DNA from: CAJXWH01 sp964343365
GTDB lineage: Bacteria; Pseudomonadota; Gammaproteobacteria; Arenicellales; UBA868
Length of the DNA: 12,718 nucleotides
Reading direction: 5' to 3'
NCBI GenBank assembly: GCA_964343365.1
Contig: CAYFJI010000054.1
Span: 1-12,718 of the forward strand
Part shown: piece by piece, positions 5,788 to 12,718 of the stretch
Layout of the letters: each line of letters opens with the position of its first letter
Numbering within the stretch: position 1 is the stretch's first letter
The notes under the pieces: model-generated
What the model saw: the letters and a program-made list of their open reading frames with translations, nothing else
What the model was told of the DNA's origin: nothing
The model's database searches: none
Made by a program: the position numbers and the translations under genes

Positions 5788-7185
5788 TCACTTCTCTTTT
5801 AGCGAGTTTAAAGTTAAATCTACCGCACAACCTAAATAAGTTTTTGGACTAAGCTGTAGGAGAACGTCACGTGATTCGTTTGGTATTGGAAGCTGCTCTA
5901 TGAAAGTTTTCAGAAGTTCAGGTGTAATATGCTCTTTTCCACGTGTGAGTTCTTTGAGTTGTTCATACGGCTTGTCGACTGCATGTCGTCTCATTACCGT
6001 TTGAATTGCTTCTGACAGTATCTCCCATGATTGATCCAGTTCTAACGCTAGAACTGTTGTATTTAGTTCTATTTTATCTAGACCCTTTAGGATGGACGTA
6101 TATGCAACTAGACTGTGACCGAAGGCAACACCCAGGTTTCGTAACGTGGTTGAATCAGTAAGGTCACGTTGCAAGCGGCTAATAGGAAGTTTTTGAACTA
6201 GATGGCTCAAGATTGCATTGGCTATGCCAATATTTCCTTCAGAATTTTCAAAATCTATAGGATTGACTTTGTGTGGCATGGTGCTGGAGCCGATTTCGTC
6301 TGGCATAACCTTTTGGCGAAAGTAATTAAGTGAAATATATGTCCACAGATCACGATTGAGATCCAATAAAATTGTATTAATTTGCTGGAGACTTTGACAG
6401 AGTTCTGCTATTCCATCATGAGGCTCAATTTGGGTTGTCATTTTTTGGTAAGATAGACCAAGGCCCTCCACAAATGACTGAGTTAATTCAGGCCAATTTA
6501 CGTCAGGATACGCAACAGCGTGAGCATTAAAATTACCTACTGCTCCATTAAATTTTCCATATATAGGAACATTGTTAAGCTTATTAGATGCAACTTTCAG
6601 TCTTGATAAAAAGTTTGCTAACTCCTTTCCCATCGTGGTAGGACTCGCTGCTTGCCCATGAGTACGCGCCAACATAGGAGTGTTCGAATATTCCCGCGCG
6701 AGCTCTTTAAGTCGATCTTTAATTTGATTCAGTGCGGGCAATATAATTTCTTCTCTTCCTTCTTTCAGCATTAATGCATAAGCTAGATTGTTGATATCCT
6801 CCGAGGTGCATGCGAAATGGATAAATGGTGTTGCATCATCTATCTCTTCTTTACTAGTTAATTGATCCTTCAAAAAGTATTCCACTGCCTTAATGTCATG
6901 ATTCGTTACGTGTTCGATTTTTTTTACACTAATTGCATCAGCTAATGAGAATTGATCAATTATATTTTCAAAAAATTCTAGCCCTGTTTTAGAGAATGAT
7001 GGCAATTCGACAATTTTTTTACTATTGCTAAGTGCAATTAGCCACTTCACCTCTATTATCACTCTATATTTAATGAGTCCAAATTCGCTAAAGATAGATT
7101 TGAGCCGCGCGATCTTACCAGCGTAACGTCCATCAAGTGGAGAAAGTGCTAAAAGTTGTACTTCTTGATTGTTGGTAGAATCCAT
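5788..7185 (-). CDS. purB: Adenylosuccinate lyase
   Basis: Catalyses two fumarate-releasing steps of purine synthesis: SAICAR to AICAR, and adenylosuccinate to AMP. The 465 residues match the long, E. coli-like form. Landmarks are SPLDGRY (15-21), HDIKAVEYF (96-104), TSEDINNLAYAL (127-138), ARTHGQ (173-178, with catalytic-type H176) and the fumarase/aspartase superfamily signature GSSTMPHKVNP (299-309) carrying the catalytic serine. The start is ATG 7185. The frame stays open upstream to 7323, but those residues run inside the preceding gene and do not resemble PurB. ATG 7185 shares its A with the stop of the AI-2E gene (TAATG), with purine-rich AAAAAAAGA just before it, so translation is probably coupled. 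A complete, intact housekeeping gene. Confidence 0.97.
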   Translation of the reverse strand: MDSTNNQEVQLLALSPLDGRYAGKIARLKSIFSEFGLIKYRVIIEVKWLIALSNSKKIVELPSFSKTGLEFFENIIDQFSLADAISVKKIEHVTNHDIKAVEYFLKDQLTSKEEIDDATPFIHFACTSEDINNLAYALMLKEGREEIILPALNQIKDRLKELAREYSNTPMLARTHGQAASPTTMGKELANFLSRLKVASNKLNNVPIYGKFNGAVGNFNAHAVAYPDVNWPELTQSFVEGLGLSYQKMTTQIEPHDGIAELCQSLQQINTILLDLNRDLWTYISLNYFRQKVMPDEIGSSTMPHKVNPIDFENSEGNIGIANAILSHLVQKLPISRLQRDLTDSTTLRNLGVAFGHSLVAYTSILKGLDKIELNTTVLALELDQSWEILSEAIQTVMRRHAVDKPYEQLKELTRGKEHITPELLKTFIEQLPIPNESRDVLLQLSPKTYLGCAVDLTLNSLKEK

Positions 7186-8225
7186 TATCTTTTTTTCTTG
7201 ATGTCGGCGCTCAGTAACACTGCTATCCACTGACTTTTTGGATAATGTTCTAAGCCAATTTTTACTAACATCGTAAGCGGTACTGAAAGAAACATTCCAA
7301 CAGGCCCAAAAACCCACCCCCAAAATACCAGTGATAGAAATACCACAAGGGTAGATAGCCCCACTCCTTGACCCATGAAGCGCGGTTCAAGTAGATTGCC
7401 GACTATCATGTTGACAGTCAAATAGCCCGCCGCAATGAGTATTGCATGAGTAAAGCCAACGTCCAATATTCCAAGAACTACTACGGGAACTGCCGCGATA
7501 AGAGATCCCACATAAGGAACAAAGTTCAATAAAAATGCCACAAATCCCCACAGGATTGCGAATTCAACGCCCAGAATGGTTAACCATATAGTAACGACCA
7601 CTCCGGTTAATAGACTAACTGCGGTTTTTATTCCCAAATATTTTTTCAAATCTTCCATAAAACCCGCGAAATTAATCATCGTTTTCTCAGGGTTTGAGAC
7701 AATTGTTCTTAGTTTTTCTGGTAGCGCGATTGCTTCAACTAAAACGAACAGCACCATAAAAATTATCAAAAGGCTGTCAGATAAAATTCCACCAAAACTG
7801 GTGAGTAGTCCGCCAAAAAATTGAGCAGCTTCTCTTGGGTCAATTAGTTCACCTATTCCCTCCGCTGGCAAATCAATACCGAGGCTTCCAACATAAATAA
7901 TTGCCTTTTCTTGTGCTACGAGAAGTTTTTGTTCATAGGCGGGGAGTGCCCCACTTAATTCGTTTATAGATGTACCAATAAGCGACCCAACAATAGCAAT
8001 AAACCCAATTAGTATGATTAATATCAGTATTAATGAAACTATGGTTGGTATACCTTTTTCACGAAGCCAAATCATTAGAGGTGTTACGAGCATCGCAAGA
8101 AATAGGGCAATTAATAATGGTACGACAATTGCACTGGCCGATTTTAGGCCTGCGATAATAATAACCAGGCAAGCCATTATCAATAAAAACCGAAGACCGC
8201 TATATGATGTGGTAGATGTATTCAA
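7185..8225 (-). CDS. AI-2E family (PerM-like) transporter
   Basis: Inner-membrane permease of 346 residues, the usual family length. Two helices at about 11-28 and 31-50 and a third at 62-85 precede a periplasmic or amphipathic region (about 88-140). This is followed by helices at 148-167, 203-222, 226-250, 258-278 and 293-320. Family motifs are NFVPYVGSLIAAVP (234-247), GNLLEPRFMGQGVGLS (276-291) and FWGWVFGPVGMFLSVPLT (301-318). Members export signals or small solutes or act in Na+/H+ exchange; no substrate can be assigned. The start is TTG 8225, the first possible codon after an upstream stop; ATG 8177 would remove most of helix 1. The ribosome site is weak. It lies 38 bases after the regulator gene and overlaps purB by one base. 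Confidence 0.9.
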   Translation of the reverse strand: MNTSTTSYSGLRFLLIMACLVIIIAGLKSASAIVVPLLIALFLAMLVTPLMIWLREKGIPTIVSLILILIILIGFIAIVGSLIGTSINELSGALPAYEQKLLVAQEKAIIYVGSLGIDLPAEGIGELIDPREAAQFFGGLLTSFGGILSDSLLIIFMVLFVLVEAIALPEKLRTIVSNPEKTMINFAGFMEDLKKYLGIKTAVSLLTGVVVTIWLTILGVEFAILWGFVAFLLNFVPYVGSLIAAVPVVVLGILDVGFTHAILIAAGYLTVNMIVGNLLEPRFMGQGVGLSTLVVFLSLVFWGWVFGPVGMFLSVPLTMLVKIGLEHYPKSQWIAVLLSADIKKKR

Positions 8226-8263
8226 GTTAATTTTACCGAGTCAGTTAAGTTCTGTGATTGAGT

Positions 8264-8641
8264 TTAGGAAGTTGACTCAATTCGATTCTTGCATCTTTGT
8301 TCGATTTGGTTCAATTCGATCAATGTAGCATCAATATCATTGCGTTTCTGTTTTAACACATTTCGGCGTTGACGCACATTTTGAAGCAGTCTATCGATTT
8401 CCTGTTTGTCATCCTGATCCAGGTCGTATAAATTAAGAATTTCAGAAATTTCACTTAATGATAAGCCTAAACCTTTTACTCGCAATATTTGGCTGAGTCG
8501 CTGTCGATCTCGTCGTGAATAAATCCGTTGACGCCCATGTCTTTTTGGTTGAAGTAAACCTTGGTCTTCATAAAAGCGAATGGTTCTTGTCGTGATTGCA
8601 AATTCTTCTGCTAGTTCAGAAATTGTTAGAAGTTCTGTCAT
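8264..8641 (-). CDS. MerR-family transcriptional regulator, LiuR-like
   Basis: DNA-binding regulator of 125 residues. The winged helix-turn-helix occupies about 5-45, with TISELAEEF, TTRTIRFYEDQGLL (18-31) and RQRIYSRRDRQRL (37-49). A second helical part VKGLGLSLSEISEILNLYD (55-73) leads into a dimerising coiled coil (about 78-118). The GLSLSEI-LYD arrangement matches MerR proteins of the LiuR type, which control branched-chain amino acid or fatty acid catabolism. No metal-binding cysteine set is present (one Cys, 117). No catabolic genes are nearby, so the ligand and regulon here are unknown. ATG 8641 is preceded by AAGAAA at 8 bases. It heads the unit regulator-permease-purB-synthase and is divergent to an MFS transporter with a shared palindrome between. 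Confidence 0.9.
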   Translation of the reverse strand: MTELLTISELAEEFAITTRTIRFYEDQGLLQPKRHGRQRIYSRRDRQRLSQILRVKGLGLSLSEISEILNLYDLDQDDKQEIDRLLQNVRQRRNVLKQKRNDIDATLIELNQIEQRCKNRIESTS

Positions 8642-8677
8642 ATACTATTTCTTGAGGAATTTAGCTACTGATAGAAG

Positions 8678-8706
8678 ATTATATCCATAATTAACGTTTA
8701 CGTAAA
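8678..8706 (-). promoter_or_regulatory. Promoter of the MerR-family regulator
   Basis: On the - strand TTTACG (8706-8701, four of six to -35) is followed after 17 bases by a perfect TATAAT (8683-8678). Transcription would begin near 8671, about 30 bases before the regulator start. The palindromic operator covers the -35 and most of the spacer. Confidence 0.6.
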
Positions 8707-8708
8707 CG
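8691..8708. promoter_or_regulatory. Palindromic operator, ACGT-N2-ACGT type
   Basis: TTAACGTTTACGTAAA (8691-8706) fits the pattern TT-N-ACGT-N2-ACGT-N-AA. Within it CGTTTACGTAAACG (8695-8708) is a perfect 14-base palindrome. From memory, LiuR-type MerR regulators bind sites of this ACGT-N2-ACGT form. The site lies between the divergent regulator and transporter genes and overlaps -35 elements for both directions, so autoregulation is the natural reading. Confidence 0.6.
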
Positions 8709-8719
8709 GAAATTACACT
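8691..8719 (+). promoter_or_regulatory. Possible promoter of the MFS transporter
   Basis: TTAACG (8691-8696) and TACACT (8714-8719) are each four of six matches and are separated by 17 bases. The operator at 8691-8708 covers the -35 and spacer. Transcription from about 8726 would give a leader of about 80 bases before ATG 8808. Weaker than the opposing promoter. Confidence 0.35.
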
Positions 8720-8807
8720 TTACTCTGAAGAAATTTCTAATAATTTTAATACGGACTTCTCGACCGACATAATTAGGGGTATTTTTTGAAAGAGAAATCG
8801 ACCTGAA

Positions 8808-10010
8808 ATGGGCAATGCTGTTTTGAATGAAGACATTGTAGCAATGAAGAGAAATGTTTTGTTGCTGTCGATTTGTCTAGCTCTAATGATGTCTGCCACT
8901 TCACTTATGATCGCTACATCACCACTTATAGGCCTGTCTTTGGCGAGTAGCGAGGCGTGGGCGACATTACCGTTGGCTTGCGTCTTCATTGGAAGTCTTT
9001 TGTCTGTATTTCCAGCTTCATTTCTAATGAAATTTGTTGGACGCCGAGCAGGTTTCGTGACGGGTTTAATATTAGGAATAATTGGAGCCTGTATAGCTAC
9101 CATGGGGATTTTGAACCAAAATTTTTATTTATTTTGTGGTGGTTCCTTAACAATTGGTTTTTTTAATGGATTTGGCCAGTTTTATCGCTTTGCGGCCGCT
9201 GATGTTGCTAATGAAGCCTATCGGAGTCGCGCCATCTCTTGGGTTATGGCTGGTGGTGTTGTAGCAGCTTTTTTGGGCCCAAATCTTGCTAATTGGTCAA
9301 GTGATTGGATTTCTGATTACCCTTTTGCCGGTAGTTATGCAACTCTCGCTGTGATCTATGGCGTATCTATTATTTTAATGTGTTGGATCAGAATTCCTCT
9401 GCCTACCGTATTAGAGAGACGTTCAACTGGTCGGAGATTAGCAGAAATTGCAATTCAGCCGATTTTTGTAGTAGCGGCGTTAGGTGCCGTAACAGCTTAT
9501 GGCATTATGAATTTAATCATGACGTCAACACCAATTGCTATGACCAAAACTGGCCACACTTTCAGTCAAACTGCTTTTGTTTTTCAGTGGCATGTTTTCG
9601 GTATGTATGCGCCATCGTTCTTCACTGGATATTTAATTAAGAAATTTGGGGTGACCCGCATTATGATGGCAGGACTCGCCCTAATTTTTTGTTGCGTCTT
9701 TGTTAACTTGCAGGGCCAAAGCTTTTCAAATTTTTGGGTATCCCTCTTTTTACTTGGATTGGGTTGGAACTTTGTTTTCATTGGCAGCACAACATTAGTT
9801 ACCGAATCATATACTTTGTCGGAAAAAGCAAAGACTCAAGGGCTAAATGATTTTATGGTATGGTTGATAGTAGCGGTGACGGCACTTTCATCCGGATGGC
9901 TTAGCCAATGGATAGGATGGAGAATGATGAATATCTTAGTTTTACCAGTTTTGCTAATTTGTTTGGTAGCAACAATTTGGTTAAATTATCTAAGGAAAAA
10001 AAATATCTAG
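8808..10010 (+). CDS. Major facilitator superfamily transporter
   Basis: Inner-membrane secondary transporter of 400 residues with about twelve helices. The loop between helices 2 and 3 carries an MFS motif A-like FLMKFVGRRAGFVTG (72-86). A loop with the conserved-looking FAAADVANEAYRSRAISWVMAGGVVAAFLGP follows helix 4 and helix 5. The substrate cannot be inferred; the sequence is of a proteobacterial MFS group without an assigned substrate that I know of. ATG 8808 is the first start after an in-frame stop at 8787; AGAGA lies 12 bases upstream. ATG 8844 (codon 13, MKRNVLLL) is an equally good family start. It is divergent from the MerR-like gene, so it is a candidate regulatory target. It ends 4 bases from the converging EamA gene. 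Confidence 0.9.
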   Translation: MGNAVLNEDIVAMKRNVLLLSICLALMMSATSLMIATSPLIGLSLASSEAWATLPLACVFIGSLLSVFPASFLMKFVGRRAGFVTGLILGIIGACIATMGILNQNFYLFCGGSLTIGFFNGFGQFYRFAAADVANEAYRSRAISWVMAGGVVAAFLGPNLANWSSDWISDYPFAGSYATLAVIYGVSIILMCWIRIPLPTVLERRSTGRRLAEIAIQPIFVVAALGAVTAYGIMNLIMTSTPIAMTKTGHTFSQTAFVFQWHVFGMYAPSFFTGYLIKKFGVTRIMMAGLALIFCCVFVNLQGQSFSNFWVSLFLLGLGWNFVFIGSTTLVTESYTLSEKAKTQGLNDFMVWLIVAVTALSSGWLSQWIGWRMMNILVLPVLLICLVATIWLNYLRKKNI

Positions 10011-10014
10011 TGTC

Positions 10015-10974
10015 TCAACTAAAAAAGCCACTTATTTTTTGAATTAACTCTTTCGTTTGGGCACGTGTTGTAATCACAATAATATTGCCTGATAGTACTA
10101 GTGTTACTCCAATGCCAGCAGTACTACTCCATGTATAATTCTCAAACATAGTCGACAAAGTTAGCGCGACGATTGGGAATAAAACAGTGGCATATGCTGC
10201 TTTTTCAGGACCAATTTTTCCGACAAGAGTAAGATAGAGCGTAAAAGCAAGAGCAGAGCCAAATAGGCTTAGGTATGCAAGAGAGCCTACGTATCCTAAA
10301 CTTAGATCAAAATTAAAGGTCGAGTTATTGATGATCGAATAGAAAAGTAGGATTAGAGTGCCATAAAGCATCCCAAGCGCATTACTAGGAATCACCTCAA
10401 TACCGATTTTTTGTATGTGCGCTGAGATGATGTTTCCGATAGAAGCCAGATAGGTAGCAATTACCCCTAAGATTGCGGCCGACACAATACCAGCCGACAT
10501 CTCGGCTGCTCTTACTTCGGGCAAAAATACCAAAATAATTCCCAGTAGACCAACAACTGAACCCAGTATTATTCGCATCTCTATGCGTCGATTGAGAAAA
10601 AGTGAACTGTTTAGAATATTCATAAGAGTGATGGTTGAAAAAATTACTGCTACTAGTCCACTGGTAATCCGTTCAGTAACCAAATAAAATAAAAAGTAGT
10701 TAAAGCCAAAAAGACAGAAACCTAAAAGAGCTATAAGTCCATGAGTACGCCAACCGACTGGTAGCTGGATTTTTCGGATTCCACACAAAATAAAAAGTAG
10801 TAGCGCAGAAATAGCGAAACGATAGATCAAGGAAATCTCTGGAGAGACTATTCCAATTTGTAGAGTAATCGCGATCCAGGTAGAACCCCAAATCATTACA
10901 GTTGCAGAATAGAGAAATAATGAATTCACAATATTTTTTTCGAAGGCTGTATTCTTTACCTGCCTAAGCGCCAA
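10015..10974 (-). CDS. EamA/DMT-family transporter (RhaT/RarD-like)
   Basis: Drug/metabolite-type exporter of 319 residues with about ten helices, made of two EamA halves. The family entry motif is IWGSTWIAI (28-36), followed by LIYRFAISALLLF in helix 2. The second half ends with LVLSGNIIVI and a short basic tail. The substrate is unknown; relatives export amino acids or other metabolites. The start is uncertain: TTG 10974 gives an N-terminus about 15 residues longer than usual, and GTG 10929 (MNSLFLYSATVMIWGSTW) fits family length better at 304 residues. Neither has a clear ribosome site. It converges on the MFS gene with almost no space between, and no terminator hairpin is visible there. 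Confidence 0.88.
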   Translation of the reverse strand: MALRQVKNTAFEKNIVNSLFLYSATVMIWGSTWIAITLQIGIVSPEISLIYRFAISALLLFILCGIRKIQLPVGWRTHGLIALLGFCLFGFNYFLFYLVTERITSGLVAVIFSTITLMNILNSSLFLNRRIEMRIILGSVVGLLGIILVFLPEVRAAEMSAGIVSAAILGVIATYLASIGNIISAHIQKIGIEVIPSNALGMLYGTLILLFYSIINNSTFNFDLSLGYVGSLAYLSLFGSALAFTLYLTLVGKIGPEKAAYATVLFPIVALTLSTMFENYTWSSTAGIGVTLVLSGNIIVITTRAQTKELIQKISGFFS

Positions 10975-11094
10975 CTATTCACAACAAACTTGTTTCACTG
11001 ATAATACTCATTTTTTTGTAGATTGACTGCATGGGTGAATGTCCCAATTAAGGCAGAAATTAACCTAGTTTATTATGAGCGCAATTTACACTAA

Positions 11095-12174
11095 TCAATT
11101 ATCCAGTTTCGTTTTCCTAAGTCCAAGGATTTTATTAGACGAAAAGTCAGCACCTGTTAGGTTAGCACCGTCGAGTTTTGCACCTCTGAGATCTGCTCCT
11201 CTGAGGTTGGCATAACTCAAATTTGTATCCCTTAAGTCCGCACCTCTCAGATTAGCACTTACAAACCATGATCCATTAAAATTTGACGATCTCAGATCAG
11301 CATTTTCCAGGTTAGCTCCTGTAAAATCTGCATATGGAATCCAAGAATTCTGCATTGTTACATGAGAAAGATTTGATTTACTAAAATTAGTGTCAATTTC
11401 ATTTGTTATTTGAGAAAGTTGTTGAACATAAGTGTATGGGTATCTTATTCTTTCGGGTCCTCTGGAATCAGCCCCACTTAGTTGAGCATGGGAAAAATTG
11501 ACTCCAATCAGATTTGCCATATGGAGATAAACCCCACTTAAGTCTGCCGACTGCAAATCTGCTCCCCGCAGTATTGCGCCATTAAGGTTAGCATGACGTA
11601 AATTAGTTTTAGCTAAATTAGCTAGGCTGAGATCTGCTTTCATCAGGTTTGCTCTTTCAAGATTTGCGGCTTGTAGATTGCTTCGCCGTAGGTAACTATT
11701 ATATAGATTACTAGCAAAAAGATTGGTTTGGTTCAATTGAGCATTCCACATTTTAGTAGCCTCTAAATTAGCATACTCTAAATTAGCACCAGTAAGTTGG
11801 ACACACATTAATTCTGCTCCTCTCAGATTTGCGTTGGATAGGTCAGAATTAGATAAATCAACTAAATTCAGGTTAGCATTTTGCAAATTTGCTTTATGCA
11901 ATGATGAGTTTTGGTAATCAACGATAAAGATAGGTTTTAAGGCTAAATTTAACCAAGTAAAGTAGGGATCAGGTAGCCTTATTTTTGCTAGTTGAACAGA
12001 GCTTAGATCGCAGTTGGTACAGGTTTTTATTTTCTCGTATGTTGCCATTGCTTCATCATCATAGGCCCAACAATAATCAGCGAAAATTGTTAGACACTGA
12101 AATGAAATAATTGCAAAAATAAATAACGCCATACTTTTTCGCCTAGTATTTGATAACTGGAGGAATGGAATCAT
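11095..12174 (-). CDS. Exported pentapeptide-repeat protein (second of two)
   Basis: Protein of 359 residues, function unknown. The signal peptide has a basic n-region TRRKS (10-14), a hydrophobic core (16-31) and likely cleavage near CWA-Y (35-38). A cap T51-C-T-N-C-D-L (C52, C55) precedes the helix. Pentapeptide repeats of A(N/D)LxX form run over about 87-236. A non-repeat insert (about 237-262, with RIRYPYTYVQQL) interrupts them, and they resume over 263-345. Two stacked beta-helix segments joined by a loop are predicted. ATG 12174 is chosen because it supplies the basic n-region. ATG 12132 (codon 15) has a better ribosome site (AGG, 9 bases) but would leave no positive charges. It follows the transacylase-like gene on the same strand by 58 bases. 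Confidence 0.85.
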   Translation of the reverse strand: MIPFLQLSNTRRKSMALFIFAIISFQCLTIFADYCWAYDDEAMATYEKIKTCTNCDLSSVQLAKIRLPDPYFTWLNLALKPIFIVDYQNSSLHKANLQNANLNLVDLSNSDLSNANLRGAELMCVQLTGANLEYANLEATKMWNAQLNQTNLFASNLYNSYLRRSNLQAANLERANLMKADLSLANLAKTNLRHANLNGAILRGADLQSADLSGVYLHMANLIGVNFSHAQLSGADSRGPERIRYPYTYVQQLSQITNEIDTNFSKSNLSHVTMQNSWIPYADFTGANLENADLRSSNFNGSWFVSANLRGADLRDTNLSYANLRGADLRGAKLDGANLTGADFSSNKILGLRKTKLDN

Positions 12175-12232
12175 TTGTAGGTAAAAATAAAATATATGAT
12201 TACGTGAACATCTAATGATAGTTTGAATTAAA

Positions 12233-12718
12233 TCATGGAGCTGATTTATTGTTATTTAGTTCGCTTATCGTGCTTTTTAGGGATTCTAGGTTTATGACAG
12301 CGTGATATCGAGGTGGATTATCTGTTTTTCGAAAAATTCTTTTTGTAATGCTGGCAAGGTTTGGCTTTTTATCACTTGGCGAACTTCCTTTGCCAATACC
12401 TCCACCAAACTCAATAACATCTGTGATATTTTTGCTCGATGCGTTTAGCAAGTTCTCATGCCAACGAACAGCATGGAACAGTTGATTAAATAAGTGCAAT
12501 TGCATAGCTTCAGCGTTATCTTCATGAAATCCTCCAGAAAAATTGGAGGCAACATAGTATTTTCCAAGCTGGAAATTTGTCGATTCAAGAAAGGGTCGAA
12601 ATTTGATCGCCGCCTCAATCATATAATAGGTGTGAAAGGCTCCTTCAGTTGCTAGTCGAGTTGGTTTTATACGAGGATGAGTTTCACGCAATTCCATGAC
12701 TAGTTTATCAAGATCAGG
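12233..12718 (-). CDS. Malonyl-CoA:ACP transacylase-like protein, C-terminal part (cut by window end)
   Basis: C-terminal 161 residues of an acyltransferase. The frame is open through the last base of the window, so the 5' part, including the nucleophile serine GHSLGE-type block, lies outside. Visible parts match FabD: GAFHTYYM (26-33 of the visible part) carries the catalytic histidine H29. LFHAVRWHENLL aligns with the FabD block NPVxW, and DVIEFGGGIGKG with the usual EVGPGKVL. About 130 residues follow the histidine, against about 108 in E. coli FabD; the excess lies around and after SSPSDKKPNLASITKRIF. It could be a housekeeping fabD or a stand-alone acyltransferase of a specialised pathway; the visible part cannot decide. 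The gene ends TGA at 12233. Confidence 0.75.
   Translation of the reverse strand, partial: PDLDKLVMELRETHPRIKPTRLATEGAFHTYYMIEAAIKFRPFLESTNFQLGKYYVASNFSGGFHEDNAEAMQLHLFNQLFHAVRWHENLLNASSKNITDVIEFGGGIGKGSSPSDKKPNLASITKRIFRKTDNPPRYHAVINLESLKSTISELNNNKSAP

Noticed and set aside
7186..7323. Upstream extension of the purB frame by 46 codons
   Set aside because: It lies inside the AI-2E gene in another frame, has no PurB-like sequence, and the ATG at 7185 gives the normal family length and a coupled start.
8720..9103. 127-codon - strand frame under the MFS gene and its leader
   Set aside because: Shadow of the MFS frame; no domain, no ribosome site, and it would run against a clear transporter gene.
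10008..10045. Bidirectional terminator between the convergent MFS and EamA genes
   Set aside because: Only A-runs and T-runs flank a non-pairing centre; no GC stem is present.

Overview
The window is AT-rich chromosomal DNA and reads as a proteobacterium, most likely gammaproteobacterial and possibly an uncultured marine lineage. The basis is an E. coli-type (long) adenylosuccinate lyase, a proteobacterial AI-2E permease, a LiuR-like MerR regulator and a heme-copper oxidase tail of a type I recall from proteobacteria. No rRNA, tRNA, CRISPR array, insertion sequence or phage gene was seen. The lineage is inferred from protein character only.

Region 1 (1-4082, all + strand) is the end of a terminal oxidase locus: oxidase subunit III, the small subunit IV, and a membrane-tethered c5-like cytochrome c. 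It is followed by an exported pentapeptide-repeat protein and a 516-residue polytopic membrane protein of a widespread but poorly understood family. The subunit III stop codon overlaps the ribosome site of subunit IV, so those two are tightly coupled. Oxidase subunits I and II are presumably just upstream of the window.

Region 2 (4083-5027) looks empty at normal ORF length cut-offs but can encode three tiny membrane-associated proteins. One is a 38-residue single-pass protein on the + strand with a good promoter of its own. On the - strand are a 38-residue single-pass protein and a 40-residue candidate lipoprotein with a G-rich ribosome site. Several small inverted repeats lie among them. This is the least explained part of the window.

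Region 3 (5028-8641, - strand) is a probable transcription unit in the order MerR-family regulator, AI-2E family permease, adenylosuccinate lyase (purB), RsuA/RluB-type pseudouridine synthase. The permease stop and the purB start share one base (TAATG). Upstream of the regulator, in the divergent gap to an MFS transporter, lies an ACGT-N2-ACGT palindrome. It overlaps the -35 elements of promoters facing both ways, which suggests autoregulation and co-control of the transporter.

Region 4 (8808-12718) holds the MFS transporter (+), a convergent EamA/DMT-family exporter (-) ending 4 bases from it, a second exported pentapeptide-repeat protein (-), and the C-terminal part of a malonyl-CoA:ACP transacylase-like protein (-) that runs off the window end. 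The two pentapeptide proteins share an architecture (signal peptide, T-x-x-C-x-x-C-D-L cap, right-handed helix) although they lie about 9 kb apart on opposite strands.
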